Shown: positions 10,552 to 22,230 of the stretch, piece by piece | Layout of the letters: every line of letters starts with the position of its first letter | How positions within the stretch are numbered: position 1 is the stretch's first letter | Assembly (NCBI GenBank): GCA_963930775.1 | Contig: OZ005695.1 | Coordinates: forward strand, 2,914,001-2,978,000 | Source of the DNA: Cliona cf. orientalis | Lineage: Eukaryota > Porifera > Demospongiae > Clionaida > Clionaidae | DNA length: 64,000 nt | Direction of reading: 5' to 3' | The notes under the pieces: model-generated | The model's input: the letters and a program-made list of their open reading frames with translations, nothing else | What the model was told of the DNA's origin: nothing | Database searches by the model: none | Program-made: the position numbers and the translations under genes

Positions 10552-11519
10552 TTCTGTTCTTTTTTATTGCACTTAGTGAAATTTATCAATGTCATCTTAC
10601 ATGGTTTGCTCACAATTTCTGATTAAGTGGAAGATGGGAGATGCACAAAATTCTTTGCCACGCCCCTCATTAACTTGCGTTCATAATTATTATGACGATA
10701 AACAGGATGACCAAGAAGGCTCAGTGCTTTAGGCGGCCCAAGTAGTGATGAGACTTAACGCTTAGGGAGAAAACCAAGTTATAAGTTTTACTGTCGGCAC
10801 TGAGCAGCTAGCTACCTTCGTATCGCGATGCCGGTATGATATCTATGATCGATCCAGCATAGCACTAGCGCTGCAAGCGCTAGCGAGTAGCTCGCCTATG
10901 CCTAGCACCTTACCGCTCCTCGAACCTTGAACCTTCATATCCGTGATTGGTCCAGCGCGCCATTGCACGCGCTAGCGATGTACGAAATAGCTACGTAGCT
11001 CGCCTATGCGCCTAGGGCCTAGGGCCAGGCGCTGTCACATGACTTCACCATGGCAACATATTATTCCGAGCATGCGCATTATATCACAAAAATGGCGTAT
11101 CAGACACACCCATTCGATAATGCGCCGTACACGCCCACTATTACGTCCTGTCGAGATAACGACAAACTAGCGTGCCACTGCACTGCGCGCTACAAAATAG
11201 AGTGGATTTATACTCAAAAGTAAGGTGAGCGGTGGAGGCTATCTTGAGCTAGCCCAAGAAACTAGAAAGAAAGAAAGAAGAAAGAAAGAATGAGAAATGG
11301 CCTATTTTTTGAACATCTGGTTCTGACGTGTACAACTGTTTTGATGAATGATCTTGGTCTTGTTAGATGCACAATTTGCTGGAGATTCTGATTTTCACAC
11401 TTAGAAATTTCACAAAATTACCGATTTTGAGATATTTGGGTATTTGTAATGTATTATATATATGGCATATCCGGGCCATCCCTACTTATAGAGTCTACCG
11501 ACTCTATGATAGTGCTCAC
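10552..11519. repeat. About 1-kb non-coding repeat, inverted copy at 42922-43906
   Basis: The segment from ttctgttcttttttattg to the sequence gagtctaccgactctatg (about 11491) is found in reverse complement near 42922-43906, with the neighbouring MITE in the same relative place. It includes a GC-rich part with gctagcgcgt-type short inverted motifs and a GAAA-rich microsatellite (about 11260-11290). It has no convincing ORF. It ends exactly against a candidate exon at 11520. Confidence 0.7.
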
Positions 11520-11617
11520 CTCCTCAATCTTCCCGATCAGATCGCTCTGGGGTAGTTTTTCCAGCTCATCTCCGGAGAGGAAGTGACTGGTCGGTCGCCA
11601 CAGACCTGGCTGATGGG
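11520..11617 (-). CDS. Orphan coding exon (98 nt), unidentified
   Basis: The minus strand shows a textbook acceptor (pyrimidines then CAG at 11620-11618), an open 98-nt frame ending ...GDELEKLPQSDLIGKIEE, and a GTGAGC donor at 11519. The charged, Leu-rich translation looks like the start of a coiled coil. Neither neighbouring exon is present: the 1-kb repeat starts at the donor and a MITE lies upstream. It could be a stray exon of the golgin or of another gene carried into the array. I do not recognise the family. Confidence 0.4.
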
Positions 11618-11812
11618 CTGAGGGAAAATGCATGCAGGGTATACCAAGTGATCATCATACCACTGTGTAACAATTACATGTATTACTATTGTATTATGTG
11701 GGCCAACCAGCAAAGCTGGATACAGCCTTCCAAAAATTGGTGTTTCATAACTAACTATGTAACCAACCAGCCCTTGGCATTAGGCTTCAGCCTTATATAG
11801 GGCAACTGGTGC

Positions 11813-12000
11813 CTCAGTACTTGTGGGTTTGAACTCTGCTATGTAGCTAGCTAGTACAGGAAGCTGAGGGAGGAAGGGACTCTCAACTATAATCTTTTGT
11901 AGCCAGGTGGTTAGTAGGTACTTGAGAGTCTCCCCCCCCCTCTGCTTCCTGTACTAGCTAGCTATATACATAACAGAGTTGAAACCCACAAGTACTGAGG
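11813..12000. mobile_element. Short inverted-repeat element (CCTCAGTACTTGTGGG ends)
   Basis: The left arm cctcagtacttgtgggtttg...gtacaggaagc is matched by its reverse complement ending at 12000, with a spacer of about 60 bp that holds a C-rich run. It is a fold-back or MITE-type element with no ORF. Confidence 0.75.
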
Positions 12001-12258
12001 CAAGTATAAAAACAATGAAATTTAAAGTCGAAGTAGGGTGGGAGGGTCAAAATGTACACAAACAAGATTTGTAGGGATGATCATATCCACTATAAATCCC
12101 TACGCTTGCTTTTCTCGATTGTCATGTGTATACTGATGGTGACCCATTTGTGCTATCATTATCCATCGGAGGTGGGGGGGGGGGATAATCAGCTTTGATT
12201 GTCGCATTGTACTTTTTGACCCTGCCATCCCTACTTCATCCTTCAATTTCTATACTTG
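12001..12258. mobile_element. Degenerate member of the ACAAGTATAAAAAC MITE family
   Basis: It starts caagtataaaaacaatg and ends ttctatacttg, with the internal agtagggtgggagggtcaaa and tttttgaccctgccatccct arms. It abuts the previous element. It lies in the spacer downstream of ANK copy 2. Confidence 0.7.
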
Positions 12259-12756
12259 GACATTGCATTTTAGGTCTAAATACTAACAATTTTATCCCAT
12301 ATTATTGTTATTATTCTAGATATGGACTCTTTTTACAACAGCTTGTCCAAATAATATGGGTAATCAATTCATCTTGGACCACATAAATAGCTACACAAGC
12401 CAATTGATTATCCTTACCATTGTGGCTTGCATGGGAATTGCCTGACAGGACAGCCCTTAGCTACATGAAAATTCAGAAGATTCTGCTAACAGTCCCAAAC
12501 CTAAGGGCAACCTTTCCATCTTGCCTGCTCAGGTAAACCTACATGTAATCCCAGCAAAAGGCAGAGCCACTTGGCTAGGTGCCTAGCCTTGAGAACTATA
12601 GGGGTGGTACATGCATAAAGCTCTATTGTCCCAACTTGTACACTTGTACATGTACATACACCCTCAACATGGATAGATGTGTGTGCACATGCATATGTGC
12701 ATGCACCTCTAGCTCTTCTCTAGTACACCTCACATGCACAATTGTGTGGAATATTC

Positions 12757-15700
12757 TTATTCACAGTACTTCTTCCTCAGTTCTTCAGCTAGTGACTCAT
12801 ATTGGAGAATATGTATAGCGTCAATGATCGCAGACCATGTGGGAGGTGGTTCAACTTGTTTCAGCCATAGTCTCAACATCTCCCTGAAACATCGTTTTGA
12901 ATCATGATGATCACTCTTTACGGCACTCAGGTCCCCTTCTTTGAGTTCTAGAATAACACCAATATGTTCCCAGTCAGCTGACACTTTGCTGAGGAGTTCC
13001 TTCAACAAGATGCTAAATTTTGGTGGTGAGGTCATGTCTGGTTGCCTGGGTCCACTGTCAGTCATTCTTGAACGTTTTGGATTAGATGGTCCTGTATTTA
13101 TAAATACACAGTTTCATTAGAGTACTAGTATAATATACATAGCTTTCCCTATGACATACTATCTCATATAGCATGTTATAATTATATGGCAGGCACTGTA
13201 TTGGCCCGTCACTGTGCACACTGAACCTGTTTGATATTGATGTTCCTCTGTATTGGAGAATATTCTGTCACTTGTAGAAGAATAGGTACTAATTAAATTC
13301 CTATGTCAACATCTAACAAGTCAGTTACCGTAGGACGGGTTTTAATTGCGTAGTTTAATAATTGCGTTGTAGTCAAGTCAGGCCACATTGCAAATCCAAT
13401 AATTGCGATGGACGACCCTGTACCGTACTGTAGTATACGTGCACGTTTTATATTTGCGAATCTATTAATTGCGAAACGTAGAAATACTCGCAATTAAAAC
13501 CCGACCTACAGTATGGCAGGCAAGACAGATGCTTGCCATATAACTATCATAACTATAAAACTTATAGTATGCAGTTCAACACTCCTATCCCCTTATCTAC
13601 TCCTGGGTATACATCATAAAAATGCATAGTGTAGATATTCATTTACATAGTCATATTGTTTGGAAAATGTAGCCTCCTCCCCAGGCTCCCTGATCTTTCT
13701 CAATGATAACTATGACTATTAATCTTATGAAAGTTGGAGATGAGCTGCTGAATTAACTGATACTTACCTGGTTCTGAATCTGCACCTTCAGGATCACTGT
13801 GTCCTCGTTTCCTTCCAGTACCTTGTGGTTCTGTAGTGGTCATATCTGTACAAACAAGGAAAATTGTACTATAGATGGATCATGTATAACCTATGGCCTA
13901 TGCATAACTTGCTAGCTTTCAATACTATGTACATGTACCTGAGTCACAGGATCTGTAAATTGTGAAGGTGTTGTGGGGAGCTTTAGCACCACGTAATTTC
14001 ACTAAATGCTCCAAGGTGGTAGGTCGCTCCGTCTTACTCGTTGCCATCAGTTGACATGATGGAATGCGTTTTCCTTTTTCAAATTCATCCACCTCCTTTT
14101 TCTCAATCTGTAATTCAAAAAATTCACACCGAAAAACCCACCTCCCTTACACACATGCTGGACATCTTGATACTAAAGAGGGGAGTACCATAGTGTCCTG
14201 GGAAAGTGCTCACTCCCAGGTAAGCACCTATGTACCTCATTTCAAGGGGTGAATGTAGTAGCTTCTATACAAACGTATGGAAGTTATGTCCTGGGTAAGC
14301 ACCCATGCGGGCAAAAATCGCAATGTATGTTTAAGTGCCCATGGGCGCTTACTCGGGACACTACGGTACCCCCATTTTTCTATACATGTAATTATAGATT
14401 ATCAGTATGTGCATACAGTCTTGTCAAGGAAGTGGTAGTAGCTGAACATACCACAGAAGGTCCCAGTGCTGTGATTCTCCATGCCTCATCCCTTGTTGTG
14501 GTTCCTTCTGGAGGAATATCCAGTCTAATTAAATTCTGATTTCTTTTAAATACAAATCGTTGATCATGTCCCAGGGTAGCGTTCATTTTTTGATAATATT
14601 TGCAGATAATCTGTAGGTATATAATAAAAAACATACATTATAGGGACTTTCAGGATATCTTCGGTACTTCTAAAAAATTGGAGAGAGAGCAAAACTTTTG
14701 ATTTTCCTATGTAAGCAGATTTATTTAGTCAAATGTTGCTATTTTAGCAATAAAAGGTCATTTCAGGCAAAAAATTTGAAAATAGTCTCTAATTTCTGGC
14801 AAAGGTCGTCACATGTATATTCTAAAAATGGGAATAGAATGTTAAACATTAACCTCTAAAAATTCAGCGAAGCTCAATAACATTATTATCTTCATGCCGA
14901 TATTTTAAAAAGAAATATGGTATCATTCTTCAGTATGGCATGTGCATAAGGAAAATGTCATGCCATATCATTGTATGCACACATTTGGATAGCGAGCATA
15001 CATGTGTCACTGTGGTACTAAGCTTGTACTTCAATGGATAATCAACCCAAAAATACCTATAACACTATACAATTTCTAAGTGAGTATTATTAATAATTAT
15101 TAGCACTCATAAATAGGCTATAATCATGTATATTATATTATACATACCTTGTTATGCACTTTGGTATTCCAAAATATGGTGAAGTGAATCTTGTGGTTCT
15201 TGTTCTCTTCACTGTAATAAATTTTAGCAGTGTAGTCTCTGTCCTCTGCACCTTTCTTCCCAACTCCATATCTACAAAAGCTGTCTAATTCAATAAATCC
15301 ATAGGAGCTATGACGTGAAAAATTTCCTGGCACAGTTTCAAATTTAACCCTTTCTTCACCACGATCCATGGAGCTGGCTTTAACGAAGCACAGCTGTGAT
15401 GCACCTTCTGGTTTAGCACAGTGTTGAATTTCAAGAGTCAGCGGTTGAGAAAATCGACATTTGGGAACACATTTAATCCAATAAACTGCACTAACGAGAT
15501 GGGTATCCTGGGGTAATTGATAATCTCCCATAATGGTGGCTTTAATGTGGATGCTACACTGCTGTAGGTTGGCGGGTAGAGAGTTCTCAGGGATGTAAAG
15601 ATTCAGACCACATTCATCCCAGGAGAAGAGCTGCTCAGAGTTTGTCACTAGTACTGACGTCTCAGCTACAAGATGCTCTGTGCACATAAGAACAAATAGA

Positions 15701-18541
15701 ATAGCTACAAGTACATCAGCTATAGTCTCTAGCACATACTCCATGCACACTAGCAGTTGACCTCAGCTTGTATTGGAATGTACAGTATACACACACTGAG
15801 GGATTAATCATTCACTCTCAGTGACACAAGAACAATGAATGTACTGTAGAATCCCACCATTATGCCCCTAGCATTGGACCAAACCGTAGCCTTGTATCTA
15901 CATGTAGGCTTTAGGGGGAGGGGAAAGGAGGGCCTGATATCAATTGCGTGTGCATGCACTTAATTAAGGCATGTGACTTCATAAAGTTATGTAATCAACA
16001 TTTGGATCTCGATAATGAAACAATGTTGTTCAATGGCATTGGCCAGAGTAGTTTTACAAATTCATTGGGCGTCAAGATCAATGCCTACTGCCGACTCATA
16101 CGAGCAGAAAAAACATCGAATGAGGTCAAGAATGCTCAGTAAGCCCCTCACTTATTGCTTCAAAAATCTGTCCTCCTTGTAGTTCTGCAGAATATATTTA
16201 AAGGGCAAGTACATGGACAGTGTACAGAAAATATCCGGTTCCCCCCAGAACCTGGGGAAATTAAGTGCATGTACACACAATTGATACCAGGCTTTCCTTT
16301 AACCTCCCACTAGAGCCTGTGTACGAGGCTAGCTAAACCAGCAAGGGGACAGTCAGAGAGGGAGATTATACACAAGACAAAAGTACCTATGTAGGAACTT
16401 GGAGCTAAAGTGCAAGGGGCTTATTCCCGAGGGGGGGGGGGCAACTAAAGGATTCTATGGTATTAAAAAAATGCATGCAACATACCCGTAATATCCTGGT
16501 CACTGATCTGTTGTGCAATAGACACTGATGATGACATCTGCTTGAATGCAGTATATTTGGCAGGATAAGGGCTTTTGGGTGGGAGTGGGGATGGCTGAGC
16601 TGGACTGGGAGGGAGGCCAAGTTCACTACCAGCAGGACTGAAGACACCCAATGATGGAGCAGGGCTGAGAGCAGATTCTGGACTGGGGACACTCATCCAG
16701 CTAGGAGCAGGGCTGGGTCCAGAAGCATATCCACTATCCACAGAGCTAGGGCCAGGAGTAGGAGCGTAGGGACTTGGAGGCTGAAGAGTTTTACCAGCAG
16801 ATCTTGTCATTTGAGTGGTTGATGTTTGTGCGGCTGACGGTTTACTTTCTTGACTCACTACAAGCCTCTTTCTTTCTTCACTTTGAAGGAGCTCAATTAT
16901 TTCATTATGGCCACCAAACTGTGCAAACAATAAAGCATTCCATCCATCTCTATCTTGCAGTTTTGGATTGGCTCCATGTTCCAACAGAATCTTAGCCACT
17001 TCTGTGTGGCCATTTTGACATGCTATGATCAAAGGTGATAGTCCGTCATTCATTTGATGATTTATTTGAGCTCCGTAAGTTATTAGAATTTTTACAATAT
17101 CTACACTTCCACTGAGACTTGCACTCATTAGTGCCGACCATCCATTATTCTTCAAAGCATTTACATTAGCTCCACTGTTCAACAAAAGTGTTGCTATTTC
17201 CATATGTCTGTACTGACTTGCACACATCAAAGCAGATAATCCATCTTTCAGGCGAATGTTCACATCTGCTTTGTATTGAATCAACATTTTAACAGTTTCT
17301 ACGAATCCATTCTGAACTGCATACATAAGAGCTGACCATCCATCAGTGGTTTGCATGTTTATATCAGCTCCTTGTTGAAGCAAATGCCTGGCTGTTTCAG
17401 TATGTCCTTTTTGACAAGCGATCATCAGAGGTGACATGTTTAGGTTTAGCATAAATGCTTCGTGTTCTGATATGAGTTTAGCTATTTCAAAATGTCCATA
17501 CTGATTTGCAAAATTAAATGCTGACGTTCCACTGTTGTGTCGTAGATTAATGTCTGCTCCATGATTTAGCAAATAATTAACTGTTTCTGAGTGTCCTTTC
17601 TCACTTGAAATGGTTAAAGCTGAAGATCCATCATTACACTGCATATTAATAATAGCTCCATATTCTAGTAACAGTTTGGCTATTTCCGTCTGCCCTTTTA
17701 GACATGCACCATATAATGCTGAAGCTCCATCCTTTCGTTGCACGTTAACATTAGCTCCATGGTCGAGCAATAATTTGGCTATTGCTGTGTGTCCGTCTTG
17801 ACTTGAAATGTACAAAGCTGAAACCCCTTTGTTACCTTGCATGTTAATATTAGCTCCATGGTCGAGCAATAATTTGGCTGTTTCTATATGTCCGTTTTGA
17901 CTTGAAATGTGTAAAGCTGCAAACCCTTCATTACTTTGCATGTTAACATTAGCACCACGGTCAAGCAATAATTTGGCTGTTTCTGTATGTCCATTTTGAC
18001 TTGAAACGTACAAAGCTGAAAACCCTTCGTTACTTTGCATGTTAACATTAGCTCCACGGTCAAGCAATAATTTGGCTGTTTCTGTATGGCCCTCTTGACT
18101 TGAATGCATTAAAGCCGACCATCCATTATTTTTTTGCATGTTGACATTAGCTCCATGATCAAGCAATAATTTTGTTATTTGTGTGTGTCCAGTTTCACTT
18201 GAAATCATTAAAGCCGACGATCCTTCACTTTGTTGCATGTTAACATCAGCACCATAGTCTAACAATAGTCGAGCAATAGTTATGTGGCCTGTCTCACAGG
18301 CTTCCATTAATGCAGAGAAATTGCGTCGTCCATTACCTGAATTAACTTGTGCTTGATACTGTAGTAGCAACTGGGCGACTTGAAAGCGTCCACGACATGC
18401 TGCTCTATATAGAGCGCACTGCAGATTTTCATCTTTCTGGTCGACACCTGCTCCTTGTTCCAGTAGCCTCTTCACTGTTTCAAGGTCTCCTCGATCGCTT
18501 GCAGAGACCAACGGAGACGACGATCGATACATAAACGCCAT
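12757..18541 (-). CDS. ANK-ZU5-Death gene, copy 2 (complete, 1108 aa)
   Basis: Six exons: 18541-16486, 15677-15148, 14610-14452, 14107-13939, 13845-13768 and 13091-12757. They sum to 3327 nt and stay open, with GT-AG borders. Residues 1-590 hold about 17 ankyrin repeats. A Pro/Ser linker follows, with DSGYAS at residue 602. The ZU5 domain lies at about 690-790 and is followed by an SRHSSYGFIEL segment. Two short conserved exons (863-971), possibly UPA-like, come next, then a basic exon (GRKRGH). The C-terminal Death domain (about 1015-1100) has the family pattern with KVSADWEHIG and PTWSAIIDAI. This order matches canonical ankyrins, but with one recognisable ZU5. Likely a cytoplasmic adaptor. 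A TTAA-type transposon begins 5 bp upstream of the ATG, leaving an in-frame ATG at 18742 that could add a 67-residue N-terminus. Confidence 0.92.
13326..13513. mobile_element. MITE with TACCGTA-type ends, intron of copy 2
   Basis: It starts taccgtaggacgggttttaa and ends with the near reverse complement ttaaaacccgacctacagta. A related element lies at 19712-19934. It sits in the intron before the Death exon. No ORF. Confidence 0.8.
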
Positions 18542-18546
18542 ATTAA

Positions 18547-18789
18547 GGTACCATTTAATTGCGTGGGCGTGAGCGTCAGGAATGGCTAATTCAATTAGCG
18601 AATCGTGAAGGGGCGTGGCCGAAGAGGCCATACGAGTGCTTTTGGTCGAAGGTGGGCGTGTCCAGAATCGGCCAGGGATGATTATGCGCGTGTAATTAGC
18701 GACCGGAAGTGGCCCCTGAAGAAAAGGCCGGTAATTGCCCACATCAAAGCAAGATCAAAGCATTCTTGCTTAACTATTAACCGCAACGA

Positions 18790-18825
<36 letters not shown>

Positions 18826-19564
18826 AATAGGCCTAATTAAGCGTGTGGGCGTGTTCCTGGCACTGTGTGGAGTGTGTGCGTGTGCGTTAATGCAGGTTTT
18901 ATTGCTTCCGATTGGGCGTGGCTTCACGGGCCAGTGCTTGGACATCGGCGCCTGGGACTTGGCCTCGGCGATAGGTGGGCGTGTCCCGGAAGCGGTGGTG
19001 ACCTTTGAACCCCGCGAGGAGGCTTTGGGGGCGTGGCAGGAGGTCAAAGGTGAGGCCATGTCTGTTAATGAGGCACTGTACGGCGGTGCGATCGAGGGGC
19101 CTGTACGGCTGGACGGAAGCTGACGATGGTTTGAAGCGGATGTGGTTGCGATGACGTGTTGTTGCCCCGCCCACACAGGAAATGAGGTGAGCTCTTGCGT
19201 GGGCGGTGTGGCAGAACGGCCTCCAAGTGTTTGTGTGTGTTTTGGCCTTGAGGAAGCTGTGTGTTTTAATTGGGATTGATTGTGGGCTTCCGGTGGACAT
19301 CCGGTGGTTAGTAGGCACTTGATTGAGAATGGTGGTCCTTGGGGAACAGGGTGGGGCTGTTTTGGGCGTGGTCTGGCCCCTCCCTTCCGGCTCGGCTTCC
19401 GGTCCATGGAGGATATTAAATGAACACTTCCGGCTCTAGCAGCCACACCCCTGAGACCTGTGCAATTAAAAGGGCGTGGTTACACAGCATGCACCTCACT
19501 AATGACTTTGATGTGGTTTAGGTGTCATATCCCCCACCTCACGCCCACGCAATTTAATGGTACC
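18547..19564. mobile_element. TTAA-flanked transposon, copy 1 (1018 bp)
   Basis: Terminal inverted repeats of more than 25 bp begin GGTACCATTTAATTGCGTGG, and TTAA is duplicated on both sides (18543-18546 and 19565-19568). The target is the promoter gap of ANK copy 2, touching its start codon. The inner part carries an A29 run (about 18793) and several long but low-complexity ORFs rich in cacgccc repeats; none looks like a transposase. TTAA duplication is typical of piggyBac-type elements, but the ends are not the usual CCC ends, so the class is tentative. A second copy in opposite orientation is at 29360-30792. Confidence 0.85.
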
Positions 19565-19711
19565 TTAAACTATCAAGTATTAAATCAGTGACTCTGATGG
19601 GAAAGGCTGGCTGCCATGGCAGGATTAGGTCAGTGCAAGCGGGCGGCTAGATCCGGTCTTAGTCTTCACGTGCAGTGATTGATCAATGTGCAATGTACAT
19701 AATATTATTAT

Positions 19712-19934
19712 ACCGTACATAATAATAATTATATGCATAATACGTAGTTTAATATAAATTGCGTTCTAGTCAAGTCAGACCAAATTGCGAATCCAATAAT
19801 TGCGATGGACGACCCGTACCGTACTCTCGTACATGTACAAGTGTTTATGTTTGCGAATCTATAAATTGCGAAACGTAGAAAAACTCGCAATTAGCAATTA
19901 ATACATACTCGCAATTAAAACCCGACCTACGGTA
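19712..19934. mobile_element. MITE with TACCGTA/TACGGTA ends, promoter gap of copy 2
   Basis: It shares the interior attgcgatggacgacc and ttgcgaaacgtag with 13326-13513. The right end cccgacctacggta is clear; the left end is degenerate. It lies between TMF1 fragment B and ANK copy 2. Confidence 0.65.
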
Positions 19935-20793
19935 TATAATTAATACCTTAAATTACATGATATTCACAAACTGAAAACAGTTGCTAAAAATAGAAAATCT
20001 GATACTATCTTCTCTTGCCCAGTAATTCTTCAATCTAAATGATAACAGAGAAGGGTAAAGTTATTATCTGCACAGTCCACAAATACCTTCCTTACCTGTT
20101 GTCTGTACATTGTTTTCAAATCGTTGATGTCTAGTTTCAGTTCCTCTGCCTCTTCTGCCTTCTCTCCATACATCTGAAGCATGGCCTCATGCTTCCTCTC
20201 CACTTCCTGGAAACGACAATAAAAATTACTTTATCTGTGATTCTCTACCGTACAAAGCCCTGAATAAGTACATCACAGGGGGCCAACAGAAGGAGGGAGG
20301 GGTCATCCCTCCACCTCCCTCCCCCCTCCATAGGTGTTGAGAATGCAACTCAGAGATACATCTAATTTTCTTTATAGAGTATAGCATGTGTCCACACCTT
20401 CTTATAATACAATAAGTAGCACGGGGATTTTTTTTTATTAGCTTTCCCATTAGCCCGGGCAGTATGTCAAATTGTTAACCTTTAATTGGTAGCTGGTCTA
20501 TGTTCTTCTCTAGGGCAATTATTATCATGCATTTCCTGGCCCTCCCCCTTAGACACCTCTATCAGGATACTTATCACTCATAAAGGAAGATCAATATGCA
20601 TTCATGCAGAAGCTCTGTCTATGGACCTAGGCAAGAGTAGGTACTCTTGGCCTAGGGCAATGTCACAGCAGGCCCTAATGTATTTCAGCATTACTGTACC
20701 ATTAAATCGCTGATATTGGCCTTTATTGGCCATCACCTAGCAACCAAAGTTTTTATAGGCAAATTGCCAGCCACCACAGGGGTGTGGGTAACA

Positions 20794-21194
20794 TAGGCTC
20801 CAACTGTCCCTGAATCTCCGGGACAGTCCCGGATTTTTAGCAACTGTCCCGCGTCCCGGAAGGCTCTATATACTACAATTGCATTATTGGTCCCGGAAGA
20901 GGTCCAGACACTGGCATAAACACTGTAGTAGTAGTGCAACTAGTCACTTACTTGTGGTAAAATGAACAAGCTGCTTGTGGTAGTGCCTTACAAACTTTGG
21001 TTTTTGCAGTAGCAACACTACAAGAGGTCTACTATAGGCTTGCAAATTCATGCTCTAGAAAGTATATTCTGGCCATTGTTGTCAGCAAATTCAATCATAT
21101 TGGGTGTGATATGGGTGGAGTTTTAATTAATGATGGGCGTATCTAGTGGGTGTGGTCTATGTCCCTGGAGCTGTTCAGGAAAAGTTGGAGCTTA
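20794..21194. mobile_element. Inverted-repeat element (TAGGCTCCAACTGTCC ends)
   Basis: The left end taggctccaactgtcc is matched by a degenerate inverted end aaaagttggagctta. It lies in the intron of TMF1 fragment B. The interior holds gggacagtcccgg palindromic motifs and no gene. Confidence 0.5.
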
Positions 21195-21249
21195 TGGGGT
21201 AATCGTAGGGTAGGCCAATGATGAGAGGGGGTCATGGGCCAATAAGACA

Positions 21250-21316
21250 GTTACAAGACCTTAATTGGGGTGCATTCGATCATGCATCTTATGCACCCCA
21301 ATTAAGGTCTTGTAAC
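21250..21316. repeat. Near-perfect 67-bp hairpin (GTTACAAGACCTTAATTGGG)
   Basis: The arm gttacaagaccttaattggg is followed after a short loop by its reverse complement. Degenerate relatives occur at about 47818-47880 and 61385-61455, so this is a tiny fold-back element family. Confidence 0.85.
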
Positions 21317-22230
21317 TATAACATATAGGGATGAGGCTAGCCATGCACTGACAGTGACAGTTCAGTGTTACCTACCTGACTGTTTGCCAGCTCTCCTTCC
21401 TTCTGTTTGAGTAGAGACTGGAGCTGCTCTATCAGTGAGGCAGATGGTGCCACGCCCCCTCGACCGGTGTGTAGGGACATGTCAGACACACTCCCCCCAC
21501 CCTCACTGGCAGCATGGAGGGACTTCTCAAGAATATCACTCTACAAATAAAGATATAAATTGTGAGTACTGGTATATATATAGTGCTGCAACGTTCTCAT
21601 GGAACATCAGTAAGTATATCACTCAATAACCATAATATTATTATGAATGTACCTGACTTCCAGCGCTTGACTGTCGAGAACCTGTGCGATTCAGTGACAG
21701 GGAACTGGCCAGCTGTGCTCTTAGTCTCTCCTGTAGAAAAGAATTTATGATCATACACCATAATACATCCATACGTACCTTCTCTTGTGATTCCAGACAA
21801 GCCTTTCTACTCTCGGCCTCCAATTTGACTCACTCATACTCCAACTGATGTTCCAACATCTACAATGTCATGTGAACAGTGTGCTTGATAACTTTGCTTA
21901 CCGTGAGGCACAATGTGTGCAGCTGTAAACTTAACAATTGTATATACATGTACCTTTTCTTTCCTTAGTTCATCCATGGATTGTTGATATGACGCTCACA
22001 GTGCTTCTGTCTTTGCAGACTCTCTATCATTACCAAATGACAGTAAGGTGCACAAGTTCACCACTAATGTTCAGCTTACCTGTGTTAACTTTCCTCTAAT
22101 GTCTGTAGTTTAGCTCCTTCCAGCTCCAATGTAGCCAGCAGCTGTGACTTCTCTTGCTTTGTGCTACTCAGCTGAGTCTCAAGAGCTCTCACTCTAGACT
22201 GCAGAGTCATCTCTTTCTCTACTGCTCTTT

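Larger units (their letters stand above)
20005..22230 (-). pseudogene. TMF1: TMF1-like golgin C-terminal exons, fragment B (broken, exon 6 missing)
   Basis: Exons seen: 22230-22080, ~22023-21957, ~21860-21779, 21730-21653, 21540-21376, 20206-20096 and 20034-20005. Exon 5 is intact and gives the Ser-rich linker plus EQLQSLLKQKEGELANSQ. Exon 7 gives the TMF1 signature MLQMYGEKAEEAEEL, and exon 8 ends IEELLGKRR. Exon 1 keeps a normal GT donor, unlike the other four copies (GC), but has a CAA-to-TAA stop four codons before it. Exon 2 has a TGA. Exon 6 is deleted between about 20570 and 20575. It cannot encode a full product. Confidence 0.85.

Noticed and set aside
18823-19446. 207-codon ORF in the TTAA element
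   Set aside because: Composition is dominated by repeated cacgccc/ccggaag words, both strands are open, and no transposase motif is seen. It is treated as low-complexity non-coding sequence.
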